From DASQJJ01 sp964598355 (GTDB lineage Bacteria > Patescibacteriota > Microgenomatia > Levybacterales > UBA12049): a stretch of 33,233 bases of DNA. The position numbers and the translations under genes were made by a program. How positions within the stretch are numbered: position 1 is the first letter of the stretch; each line of letters starts with the position of its first letter. Below the pieces are notes generated by a model, which searched no databases, was not told where the DNA came from, and saw only the letters and a list, made by a program, of their open reading frames with translations. The stretch is from contig CAZRBN010000006.1 in NCBI GenBank assembly GCA_964598355.1, positions 1-33,233 on the forward strand, in the 5' to 3' direction. Positions 15,883-22,741 of the stretch are shown in pieces.

Positions 15883-15910
15883 AGTATACCAATACCTATC
15901 AATACATCAA
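15883..15910 (-). promoter_or_regulatory. Likely dnaB promoter
   Basis: Minus strand TTGATG (15910-15905), 16-bp spacer, TATACT (15888-15883), 13 nt upstream of ATG 15869. Confidence 0.5.
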
Positions 15911-15969
15911 GAGAGCACACTAGATCAAATCCAAGGGTAAAGAAAAAACGTAACGCTTAACGTGTACTA

Positions 15970-16491
15970 CTAACCTAAGATGGCAAATTCAGTCTCTTGA
16001 GGAAGTTTGTCTTTTGTTGTAACGTATTTTCCAACTGGAGCAACTGCTTCTTTTCCAAAAGACTTCGTATTCTCTTCTGATTTCTCTCCATAAAAAAGAA
16101 TTGCATGAGGGTTAAGAAGACCCATGGTAGCCTGAGATAAAACTTCATCAGCCAGCAAAACAGCTACATCATGCTCATGTAACTTATCTTTTGCTTTTAT
16201 ACTGCTACTTACTTTGCCAACAAATACCATCAATCCATCAATACTTATCGTATACATTGTTTCGCCTTCTGCTTTAAAACCTGTTACTTTTACACCTTTT
16301 ACTTCATATTCTCCAGGCCCTTGAAAAACAACGCCTAAATCTTCCCGAAATAATATAGGTGTTTGAGGATTTCCTAAAAGAAGCACAGCATCTGATACCA
16401 CTTTTCCCTTTGTATCTTGCACATCAACAACAAGAGTTGCTTGCTTTCCTTTAATTTTGAGGCCATTTCCTTGTACGAATGCAATTTCCAT
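15970..16491 (-). CDS. UlaG/COG2220-like beta-lactamase-fold protein lacking metal ligands
   Basis: A 173-aa soluble protein. The pattern KGKQATLVVD near residue 15, DAVLLLG, VVFQGPGEYEVKGVKVTGF and MYTISIDGLMVFVG follows the strand order of the COG2220 metallo-beta-lactamase fold (UlaG-like). However, the HxHxDH zinc motif that should follow DAVLL is replaced by LGNPQTP, and no other His cluster is seen. It is therefore likely a catalytically dead or structural relative. TAATAT, ending 6 nt before ATG 16491, predicts a leaderless mRNA. It is divergently transcribed from the exported-protein gene at 16607 and shares an overlapping -35 with it. Confidence 0.55.
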   Translation of the reverse strand: MEIAFVQGNGLKIKGKQATLVVDVQDTKGKVVSDAVLLLGNPQTPILFREDLGVVFQGPGEYEVKGVKVTGFKAEGETMYTISIDGLMVFVGKVSSSIKAKDKLHEHDVAVLLADEVLSQATMGLLNPHAILFYGEKSEENTKSFGKEAVAPVGKYVTTKDKLPQETEFAILG

Positions 16492-16497
16492 ATCTTC

Positions 16498-16548
16498 ATA
16501 TTACCAGAGATAGCTTTGGTTGACAAGCTGTTTTCTTTGCCGTATTAT
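16498..16548. promoter_or_regulatory. Back-to-back promoters sharing overlapping -35 boxes
   Basis: Plus strand: TTGACA (16520-16525), 17 bp, TATTAT (16543-16548), reading toward 16607. Minus strand: TTGTCA (16526-16521), 17 bp, TAATAT (16503-16498), reading toward 16491 with an extended TGG before it. The palindromic TTGACAA provides both -35 hexamers, so two polymerases cannot bind at once. Confidence 0.65.
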
Positions 16549-16606
16549 AGCCGTAACCTTTGCCATTAATTCTTCCTGCTTAATTAATAGAGGCTAGGCA
16601 CTCACT

Positions 16607-17032
16607 ATGAAATTTGAACAACTTATCCTTTCTTTTGTCGCAGTCGTTTTTGGATTGTTTGTTGCCGGAGTTGCTTTCTTTATCTATCAATCTACCAAAA
16701 CGGTTTCGCCAAATACAATAAAAACAATCAGTATCAAGCAGACTAGCCCTACGCCAACATCCTCTGTTCCATTAACTATCGATAGTCCAACTGATGAGTC
16801 AGTCGTTACCTCTAAAGTAGTTACTGTCAGTGGGAAAACAGATCCAACAGCAACTGTTATTGTCAGTACTGATGGCACAGATACTATTGTAAACCCCTCC
16901 AGTATGGGTGCATTTTCACTTACCGTAACTGTAACTGATAATGAAAATATTGTGCATATTCTTGCAGTGATGCCAGATGGAAAAGAGACGCTTAAAACGC
17001 TTACTGTTAATTACGCAACAGAAAATTTCTAA
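16607..17032 (+). CDS. Membrane-anchored protein with Ig-like/Big domain
   Basis: A 141-aa protein with a single N-terminal hydrophobic helix (residues 5-28, LILSFVAVVFGLFVAGVAFF) that anchors it with the rest outside. After a Thr/Ser/Pro linker, residues about 55-138 show an extracellular beta-sandwich pattern: LTIDSPTDESVVTSKVVTVS, GKTDPTATVIVSTDG, AFSLTVTVTDNENIVHILAV. This is the Bacterial-Ig/glucodextranase-B-like motif (SP.dg..v....v.v.G.tdp.a.v). It has a strong promoter and is followed after one base by another exported-protein gene, probably a two-gene operon. No catalytic domain, so a surface or scaffold role is likely. Confidence 0.75.
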   Translation: MKFEQLILSFVAVVFGLFVAGVAFFIYQSTKTVSPNTIKTISIKQTSPTPTSSVPLTIDSPTDESVVTSKVVTVSGKTDPTATVIVSTDGTDTIVNPSSMGAFSLTVTVTDNENIVHILAVMPDGKETLKTLTVNYATENF

Positions 17033-17033
17033 T

Positions 17034-17810
17034 ATGAAAAAAGTTAGCATTGTTGTTATTATTACTATTGTTACACTGTTGGGTTTTACCTTTGGTAAAA
17101 CAGCCATATTTGCAGCATCTTCCACCCCTACAGGAACCACCAATAAATTGGAAGAACAAATAAATAATTTAAAAGATAGAATCGCTTCCCGAGTAGCACA
17201 ATTAAAACTCGTTGATAAACGTGGCATTATGGGAGTAGTAACTGATGTTTCTGATACACAAATTACCGTTACTGATATCCACGGGACTATCCGCATTATC
17301 GATGTTGATGAATTAACAAAGTTTTCCTCTCCCGGAACAAAAGGATCATTTGGTATTTCTGATGTTAAAAAAGGGACAACAATCGGGACAATAGGTCTTT
17401 ACAATAAAGAGTCACGACACTTATTAGCTCGATGGGTGGATGTCACAACAAATCCTTTATTTATTACTGGTGCAGTTATTTCTCTGGATAAAGATAACTT
17501 CACTTTTAAAGTAGTAACCGATACAAATGATCAATGGACGATTGATGTGGAAAATATTACCAAAACAAATTCTTATACAACTGATGGCGGTGTCGTACGA
17601 TCTGGGTTTTCAAAATTAACAGAAAAACAACGGGTACTTATCGTTGGATTCGTTGATAAAAAAGACCCAACCAAAATTGTCGCTTCCCGGATTACTCTCT
17701 TTCCTACAATCCCCCCGAATCCTAACATAGCGCTTATAAAGCAGGAAGACATTGCCCCAGTGACCCCTTCTACGGGAAGTGGAAAAAAGCTAACACCAAT
17801 CATAAAGTAA
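17034..17810 (+). CDS. Exported protein with DUF5666-like beta domains
   Basis: 258 aa from ATG 17034, one base after the preceding stop. It starts with a signal peptide (MKKVSIVVIITIVTLLGFTF, cleavage expected near IFAAS). A short coiled coil (KLEEQINNLKDRIASRVAQL) follows. Two beta-rich repeats then begin GIMGVVTDVSDTQITVTDIH and FITGAVISLDKDNFTFKVVT, each ending in a Thr/Lys-containing strand, resembling DUF5666-type OB-like units. The C-terminus is Pro-rich. It lies in the same operon as the Ig-like protein and ahead of a pepP-like gene that has its own promoter. Function unknown; likely envelope-associated. Confidence 0.7.
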   Translation: MKKVSIVVIITIVTLLGFTFGKTAIFAASSTPTGTTNKLEEQINNLKDRIASRVAQLKLVDKRGIMGVVTDVSDTQITVTDIHGTIRIIDVDELTKFSSPGTKGSFGISDVKKGTTIGTIGLYNKESRHLLARWVDVTTNPLFITGAVISLDKDNFTFKVVTDTNDQWTIDVENITKTNSYTTDGGVVRSGFSKLTEKQRVLIVGFVDKKDPTKIVASRITLFPTIPPNPNIALIKQEDIAPVTPSTGSGKKLTPIIK

Positions 17811-17839
17811 TTGGCATATGCCTAGATGTATGAGATAAT
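17811..17839 (+). promoter_or_regulatory. Promoter of the M24 peptidase gene
   Basis: TTGGCA (17811-17816), 17-bp spacer, extended TGA-GATAAT (17831-17839). The start codon at 17846 is 6 nt after the -10, predicting a leaderless mRNA. Confidence 0.65.
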
Positions 17840-17845
17840 TATCGT

Positions 17846-18937
17846 ATGAACAACTCTCGTCTTGAGCATCTAAGAAGTATACTCAAACAATACAACGTTG
17901 ATGCGTTTCTTGTCTCTTCCAATATTAATATCCACTATCTTTCCGGATTTAATCGATTTCTGAAAGAGCATGATGGGTACTATTTTATTACCTCATCCAA
18001 CGCCTACCTTATTACCAGTCCCCTTTACTCAGGTGCAGTCAAAAAATATACGCCAGAAATTTCTCTTTTGGAAACAACTCCAGATAAATGGTATACCGAG
18101 CATGTCTTAGAAATTGTTGGTAAAGAAGGAATCAAAAAAATTGGTTTTGAAGAATATGACCTGCGTGTTGGAGAATACTGGGATTTTACTGATAAAAAAT
18201 TAGAACTCCTCCCTATCCCCCTTCGAACGTTGCGTATGAAAAAAGATGAGAAAGAACTTTTGGCAATTGAAAAAGCATGTAAGGTGTCTGATGAAGCATT
18301 CTCCTTTATTCTGGATAAAATAAAAGAAGGAATATCTGAGTTAGAATTATGCCGGCAACTTGAGCAATATATTATCGACCATGGCGGCACTATCCCCCAC
18401 CAAGCAATTGTTGCTTTTGCAGAAAATGCTGCTGTGCCACACCATATGACAGGTGATGAAACACTTTCTCAAAATAGTTTTGTCTTGTTTGATTTTATGG
18501 CAACTGTCAATCATTATCTCTCAGATATGAGCCGAACCGTCTTCTTAGGAACACCTACTGATAAGCAAAAAGAAATGCACCAACTAACGCTTGCTTCTCA
18601 AGAAAAAGCTATGTCACTTATTCAAGAACTGTGGGACAAAGGAGAGAGATCAATTTCTGCAAAAAGTATTGATGAAGCTGCACGAAAAGTGATTGAAGAT
18701 AAAGGATATAGCTCATACCCACATGCTTTGGGACATGGCATAGGACTGGAGGTGCATGAGGCACCAACTGTCTCTCGCTACTCCAAAGACAATTTAGAAG
18801 AAGGTATGGTCTTTACTATTGAGCCAGGCGTATATGTCTCCGGCTTCGGAGGCGTAAGAATTGAAGATATGTTTGTGTTGGAAGCAAAAGGGATACGACA
18901 ACTCACCCATTCCCCCAAAGAGCTTATTGTAATCTAG
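17846..18937 (+). CDS. M24-family Xaa-Pro aminopeptidase
   Basis: A cytosolic dimetal peptidase that removes residues preceding proline. The 363 aa comprise a creatinase-like N-terminal domain (1-120; SNINIHYLSGFNRFLKEHDG) and a pita-bread catalytic domain. Metal ligands can be seen in order: Asp in VLFDFMATV, Asp in YLSDMSRTVFLG, His in HALGHGIGLEVHEAPT, Glu in FTIEPGVYV and Glu in VRIEDMF. The length is that of bacterial PepQ/YpdF-type enzymes. It has its own promoter and ends in a perfect hairpin. Together with the M1 aminopeptidase at 3.1-5.6 kb and HtrA, it fits peptide scavenging. Confidence 0.93.
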   Translation: MNNSRLEHLRSILKQYNVDAFLVSSNINIHYLSGFNRFLKEHDGYYFITSSNAYLITSPLYSGAVKKYTPEISLLETTPDKWYTEHVLEIVGKEGIKKIGFEEYDLRVGEYWDFTDKKLELLPIPLRTLRMKKDEKELLAIEKACKVSDEAFSFILDKIKEGISELELCRQLEQYIIDHGGTIPHQAIVAFAENAAVPHHMTGDETLSQNSFVLFDFMATVNHYLSDMSRTVFLGTPTDKQKEMHQLTLASQEKAMSLIQELWDKGERSISAKSIDEAARKVIEDKGYSSYPHALGHGIGLEVHEAPTVSRYSKDNLEEGMVFTIEPGVYVSGFGGVRIEDMFVLEAKGIRQLTHSPKELIVI

Positions 18938-18965
18938 CACTACTTTTATTAACATAAAAGTAGTG
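18938..18965 (+). terminator. Perfect 12-bp hairpin right after the M24 peptidase stop
   Basis: CACTACTTTTAT (18938-18949), loop TAAC, ATAAAAGTAGTG (18954-18965). It begins on the base after the TAG. No U tract follows, so it may protect the 3' end or act as a weak terminator rather than a classical one. Confidence 0.55.
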
Positions 18966-19007
18966 ACGAGTTAGGGTTCACCCATCACTCACTACCCATA
19001 ACCAATC

Positions 19008-20006
19008 ATGTTTGAGGAATTAAAAAAACAATCTGCATTAGTAACTACTCTTTTAGTTTTAGCAATTTGTGCTCTCTCTTTGTATCTTTTTCAATGGATA
19101 TGGCTAGGAATTTCATTTTTTTCTGATGTTATTATTATTCTTTTTACTGCCTGGGTATTAAGCTTTATTTTAGGACCATTTGTTGACAAAATCTCTAAAA
19201 TAGCACGTCTTCCAAAAGTATGGTCAGCAACACTTATTTATCTTGTTTTCTTTGGTATTCTGGCTGCTGCAATTTCTCTTTTTGTCCCTGTTGTTGTCGC
19301 ACAAGTTGAAACACTCTCTAAGGTACTTCCAAAATATCAGGCTTCATTTCCCTACTATGTCCATAAAATTACAGATACAAGTGTAGCCTTTGTCGATAAT
19401 GCTTTATCATATATCCCCTCTGTTGCAGGATTTTTATTTTCTGCATTTATGATACTTATTGTTTCTTTTTACTTTGTATTAGATAAGGAACGGATGAATG
19501 AGGAATTGTATACGCTTCTTCCAAAAAAATGGCATGGTCATGCTACATATTTACAAGAGCTTATTGATAGTACCTTTGGATCGTTTATTCGTATGCAAAT
19601 TATTTTTGGTATTATTGCTGGCATTGCTACATGGCTCATCATGACAGCCTTTGGCGTCGATTTTGCAGCATCAACAAGTCTTATTGCCGGTCTACTGACA
19701 TTTATCCCAATGATTGGAGGTCTGCTTGCCCTTATTCCACCAGTTGCCATTGCTCTTTTTATCGATCCAGTCAAAGGCCTCTTAGTGCTCCTCGCACTTC
19801 TTGCTATGCAGCAAATTGTCTTTAACATTATTGGACCAAGATTACTAGGTAGAGCTCTGCAATTGCATCCGGTTATTGTCCTATTATCATTTTTTATTGG
19901 ATATAAAATTGCGGGAGGATTCGGAGTTATTTTCGCAGTTCCTGTCTTTGCAGTACTATTTGTTGTCCTTCACTCTATCGCCCATCACTTTTTGGAAGAA
20001 AGGTAA
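19008..20006 (+). CDS. AI-2E family transporter (PF01594-type permease)
   Basis: 332 aa with about eight hydrophobic segments and the PF01594 landmarks: a long N-terminal pair of helices ending in AWVLSFILGPFVDKI, a middle soluble section (VETLSKVLPKYQASFPYYVH), the helix FYFVLDKERMNEELYTLLP, and the C-terminal motif GLLTFIPMIGGLLALIPPVAIAL then NIIGPRLLGRALQLHPVIVL. Members export AI-2-like or small ionic solutes, or act as Na+/H+ antiporters. The substrate here is unknown. It follows the M24 peptidase by 70 bp and may be read through from it; no promoter is clear. Confidence in the family is high. Confidence 0.93.
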   Translation: MFEELKKQSALVTTLLVLAICALSLYLFQWIWLGISFFSDVIIILFTAWVLSFILGPFVDKISKIARLPKVWSATLIYLVFFGILAAAISLFVPVVVAQVETLSKVLPKYQASFPYYVHKITDTSVAFVDNALSYIPSVAGFLFSAFMILIVSFYFVLDKERMNEELYTLLPKKWHGHATYLQELIDSTFGSFIRMQIIFGIIAGIATWLIMTAFGVDFAASTSLIAGLLTFIPMIGGLLALIPPVAIALFIDPVKGLLVLLALLAMQQIVFNIIGPRLLGRALQLHPVIVLLSFFIGYKIAGGFGVIFAVPVFAVLFVVLHSIAHHFLEER

Positions 20007-20087
20007 GTTCTAAAACTATTTCCCACTTACTAATATATCAGCAAACTTAAGCATGATTCAGTTATCCAGAGATTAAAACTTGCCTAC

Positions 20088-20116
20088 TTGACTTTATTTA
20101 AGTAAAGTATTACTAT
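20088..20116 (+). promoter_or_regulatory. Promoter of the TrpR-like gene
   Basis: TTGACT (20088-20093), exactly 17 bp, TACTAT (20111-20116). A 24-nt stretch, filled by the second operator box, separates the -10 from ATG 20141. No Shine-Dalgarno is evident. Confidence 0.65.
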
Positions 20117-20140
20117 TCTTTTACTTTAGTTAAATAAAGT
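20091..20140. promoter_or_regulatory. Two operator-like palindromes
   Basis: Box 1 at 20091-20108 is ACTTTATTTAAGTAAAGT and box 2 at 20123-20140 is ACTTTAGTTAAATAAAGT. Both fit the symmetric consensus ACTTTA-N-TTAA-N-TAAAGT and start 32 bp apart, about three helical turns. Box 1 overlaps the -35 end and spacer; box 2 covers the start region and abuts the ATG. A dimeric repressor, most simply the encoded TrpR-like protein, could occlude the promoter. Confidence 0.65.
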
Positions 20141-20425
20141 ATGGATTATTTGCACTCGAAAGACACAAAAAAACTTTTTAAAGCATTACTTTCTTTAGAA
20201 AATGAGGCAGAATGCAGAAAATTCTTACGGGATTTATTAACTGAATCAGAAATAAAAGAATTTAGTAACCGGTGGAAAGTTGCTCGACTTCTTGAGGAGA
20301 AAGTTCCTTATGAAGAGATTACCCGCCAAACAGGTATGAGTAGCACAACAATTGCACGAATTCAAAAATGGAAAGAAAAAGGCATGGGGGGATACAGGCT
20401 CATGTTGAAAAAAATAAAACTATGA
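20141..20425 (+). CDS. TrpR/YerC-family transcriptional repressor
   Basis: A 94-aa all-helical DNA-binding protein. It matches the TrpR/YerC/YecD group: KLFKALLSLENEAECRKFLR in the dimerising N-terminal half, LLTESEIKEFSNRWKVARLL, then the helix-turn-helix VPYEEITRQTGMSSTTIARI and a KWKEKGMGGYRL tail, the usual end of YerC-like proteins (ALxxGxGGYxL). The tryptophan-binding residues of E. coli TrpR are not obviously conserved, so the effector is unknown. Two palindromes in its own promoter suggest autorepression. Downstream lie a structured leader RNA and then a flavoprotein-methyltransferase operon, the obvious candidate target. TGA is the stop codon. Confidence 0.9.
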   Translation: MDYLHSKDTKKLFKALLSLENEAECRKFLRDLLTESEIKEFSNRWKVARLLEEKVPYEEITRQTGMSSTTIARIQKWKEKGMGGYRLMLKKIKL

Positions 20426-20465
20426 ATAGTGAACTAATAACAAATAATAAAGTAAATACACACCA

Positions 20466-20536
20466 TACTCCCCTTTTGGCGGAGTAATGTTCGTGTTAGA
20501 GAAAATTGAACATACCCGCCACAAGCGGGTTTTTTT
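20466..20536 (+). promoter_or_regulatory. Candidate transcription attenuator/riboswitch leader
   Basis: Three hairpins in a row: H1 20466-20486 (TACTCCCC, TTTT loop, GG, bulged C, GGAGTA), H2 20487-20513 (ATGTTC with GAACAT, 15-nt loop), and H3 20514-20530 (ACCCGC, loop CACAA, GCGGGT) followed by six Us, an intrinsic terminator. An alternative pairing, GGCGG(A)GTA at 20478-20486 with TACCCGCC at 20513-20520, is mutually exclusive with H1 and H3 and encloses H2's loop region. This is the layout of an antiterminator/terminator switch. It lies immediately before the ribosome binding site of the flavoprotein gene. It matches no riboswitch consensus I know. Confidence 0.55.
20514..20536 (+). terminator. 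Intrinsic terminator upstream of the flavoprotein operon
   Basis: 6-bp GC-rich stem, ACCCGC/GCGGGT, loop CACAA, then TTTTTT. It could simply end the TrpR-like transcript, but the next SD (AGAAAGG, 20542-20548) begins six bases later with no promoter between. Read-through or regulated antitermination is therefore needed for the operon to be expressed from upstream. Confidence 0.85.
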
Positions 20537-20557
20537 ATGGGAGAAAGGTATAAAGAT

Positions 20558-21718
20558 ATGAAAAAAAATAATAAACAAAATCTAATTATTATTGGTGGAG
20601 GCATTATGGGTTTATTCACAGCCTATTATGCATCTCAATTTGTTAAGAATATTATTGTTTTGGAAAAATCTACTATTGGTAACAAACAGGCAGCCTCTTT
20701 TAGTTTTACGAGGTCAATTCGAAATGATTACCTCGACCCTCAGTATTCTCGCCTTGCCTATGAAGCACGTTCTTTATGGCTTACCCTCCAGGAAAAATCT
20801 AAGGAGCAATTTCTTTTTACCTGTGGTTGTTTAAATCTAGTAAAACGTTCTGTAACCCCCGCAATTAATACCACCTATGCTTTCCAGAGTTATAAAAATG
20901 AAAAAAATCTTAATTTTTTTGTAAAAAAATTTACTAAGAATGGCTTGCTTAAAACCTTCCCTCAATTCAAAGTTGACACTGCAACACTAGATGTCCAAGC
21001 AGGTTTTTTATACCTACCCATTATTACAAATTTTCTACTCAAAGCATTAGAGGAAAAGAATATAAAAATAATAGAAGAGATTGATGTCATAAGCATTGAA
21101 GAAAAAGAAGGATTCGTAGCATTAAAAACTTCAAAGGGATCTTTCACTACTGAAAACATTGTTATAACTGCTGCCCTTGGAACAAATGATGTTGTTTCAA
21201 GAATTAAAAACAATACAGTACAATTTCCTCTTTTTCCTGATAGACCTCAAGAATGTAAGTATGTGTATATTCCTAAAAAATATAAAGATATATTCTCACC
21301 TGAAAAATTTCCTGTTTTTGCATATCTAGATGTTGGTATCTATGGACACCCTATTTTTGACGAGAAAAAATCTTGTATAAAAATTGGATTTTATAATCCT
21401 CCTGACATGCAAAAAAAACTAAATAAAAAAATTGCATCAATTGATGATTTTGTTAAAGAATGTATGCCTATACTAAAAGATGTAAAGAGAGAAGTCGTAA
21501 AAGATGCTGACCAATGCTCATACGATATGGTTGGAGATGACAATTTTATTCTTGGCAAACTTCCAGGATTTAAGAATATCTCTGTTGGGTGTGGCTGGAG
21601 AGGAACGGGATATAAATTCGCTCCTCTTATTGGGAAAATTCTTATGCAATTAAGTATTCAAAAAGAAACCATTTATGACATACAGAGATTTTCACCAGAA
21701 AGGTTTGTACAAAAATGA
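20558..21718 (+). CDS. FAD-dependent amino-acid oxidase, sarcosine/N-methyl-amino-acid oxidase-like
   Basis: A DAO-family flavoprotein, 386 aa, that would oxidatively demethylate an N-methylated amino acid, giving H2O2 and formaldehyde. It opens with the dinucleotide motif LIIIGGGIMGLFTAYYASQF. ASFSFTRSIRNDYLDPQY corresponds to the (G)xxR-xxR segment of monomeric sarcosine oxidase and N-methyltryptophan oxidase. The C-terminal block QCSYDMVGDDNFILGKLPG with GWRGTGYKFAPLIGK matches their C-x-Y-x-xxxDxHFIID...G(F)SGHGFKFAP. Cys320 lines up with the Cys that carries covalent FAD in that group. ATG 20558 has SD AGAAAGG; ATG 20537 lies against the terminator and is rejected. Overlaps the next gene by ATGA. 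It appears AT-richer than its neighbours. Confidence 0.85.
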   Translation: MKKNNKQNLIIIGGGIMGLFTAYYASQFVKNIIVLEKSTIGNKQAASFSFTRSIRNDYLDPQYSRLAYEARSLWLTLQEKSKEQFLFTCGCLNLVKRSVTPAINTTYAFQSYKNEKNLNFFVKKFTKNGLLKTFPQFKVDTATLDVQAGFLYLPIITNFLLKALEEKNIKIIEEIDVISIEEKEGFVALKTSKGSFTTENIVITAALGTNDVVSRIKNNTVQFPLFPDRPQECKYVYIPKKYKDIFSPEKFPVFAYLDVGIYGHPIFDEKKSCIKIGFYNPPDMQKKLNKKIASIDDFVKECMPILKDVKREVVKDADQCSYDMVGDDNFILGKLPGFKNISVGCGWRGTGYKFAPLIGKILMQLSIQKETIYDIQRFSPERFVQK

Positions 21719-22740
21719 AAAAAGGAATTATAGAACGTTTACAAAAAGATATTGTATTAGGGGCAGAAGGATATGTATTTGAATTAGAGAGACGCGGATA
21801 TATAAAGGCTGGTCCATATGTACCCGAGGTTGTATTGGATTTTCCAGATGCTTTGAAAGAACTAAGTAGAGAATTTTTGAGAGCTGGGACAGATGTTATT
21901 GTAGCTCTTACCTATTATGCAAATAGAAATAAACTGGCAGATGTTGGACGAGAAAATGATTTAGAAAGACTAAACCGTCAAGCTGTAAGAATTGCAAATG
22001 AAGTTGCACGAGAAGGAGATGCTTTAGTAGCTGGCAATATTTGCAATACATGGATGTATGATCCACAAAATAAAAAAGAATCAGGAGAAAAAGTTAGAAA
22101 CATTTATCGCGAACAACTCCAATGGGCCTGTGAAGAAGGAATTGATTTTGTTATTTCTGAAACAAATGATTATCTTGAAGAAGCACTTATTGGGCTCGAA
22201 GAAATTAAACGGCTTAACCTACCTGCAATGATTACATTGGCTACAGTACAAAAAGATAAAACTGCAGATGGATATGATTATGTAAAAGCGTGCCAGATTT
22301 TAGAAGAAAACGGAGCAGATATTGTAGGTTTTAACTGTGATCGTGGCCCACAAACAATGCTTCCTCTTCTTACACAAGTTAGACAAAAAGTAAATTGCTT
22401 TGTTGCTGCTCAACCTGTTCCATACAGAACAACGCAAAAACAACCCTCCTTTGAATCACTAAAAAAAGATGGCCAACGAGTATTTCCTTTAGGACTTGAT
22501 CCATTTTTATTAACACGGTTTGAAATGGCAGCATTTACAAAGCAAGCAAGAGAAATTGGAGTTAATTATATCGGGTGTTGCTGTGGAAATAATCCATCAA
22601 TAACAAGAGCTATGGCAGAAGGATTAGAAAAAACTGTTGCTGCAAGTAAATACTCTCCTGCGCTAGAACTACACCCTATTCTGGGAGAAAAGATTAAAAG
22701 TAAAAATAAAAACTTCGTTGATGATTGGAGAGATAAATAA
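21715..22740 (+). CDS. Homocysteine S-methyltransferase family protein (BHMT-like)
   Basis: Transfers a methyl group from a small donor (betaine, dimethyl compounds or S-methylmethionine in the family) to homocysteine, giving methionine. 341 aa, a TIM barrel of the PF02574 family. The opening IVLGAEGYVFELERRGY corresponds to DGgmg..L...G. GTDVIVALTYYAN follows the G.DvI.T.TfqAs strand. Zinc-site cysteines appear as Cys208 in VGFNCDRGP and Cys288-290 in YIGCCCGNNP, equivalent to GGCCG of BHMT. The length (341) is nearer to BHMT-type than to MmuM. Start overlaps the flavoprotein stop by 4 bp, with SD AGAAAGG upstream. It is the second gene of the four-gene operon. The donor cannot be predicted from sequence alone; pairing with an N-methyl oxidase favours betaine-like donors. 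Confidence 0.85.
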   Translation: MKKGIIERLQKDIVLGAEGYVFELERRGYIKAGPYVPEVVLDFPDALKELSREFLRAGTDVIVALTYYANRNKLADVGRENDLERLNRQAVRIANEVAREGDALVAGNICNTWMYDPQNKKESGEKVRNIYREQLQWACEEGIDFVISETNDYLEEALIGLEEIKRLNLPAMITLATVQKDKTADGYDYVKACQILEENGADIVGFNCDRGPQTMLPLLTQVRQKVNCFVAAQPVPYRTTQKQPSFESLKKDGQRVFPLGLDPFLLTRFEMAAFTKQAREIGVNYIGCCCGNNPSITRAMAEGLEKTVAASKYSPALELHPILGEKIKSKNKNFVDDWRDK

Positions 22741-22741
22741 G

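Noticed and set aside
20426..20536. T-box leader
   Set aside because: Considered because hisS is in the operon, but the T-box sequence (AGGGTGGNACCGCG-like) and a specifier loop are absent.
20423..21718. Recoding of UGA (as in SR1 and Gracilibacteria)
   Set aside because: TGA ends the TrpR-like gene (20423-20425) and the flavoprotein gene (21716-21718) exactly where the families end, and no in-frame TGA interrupts any conserved protein here.
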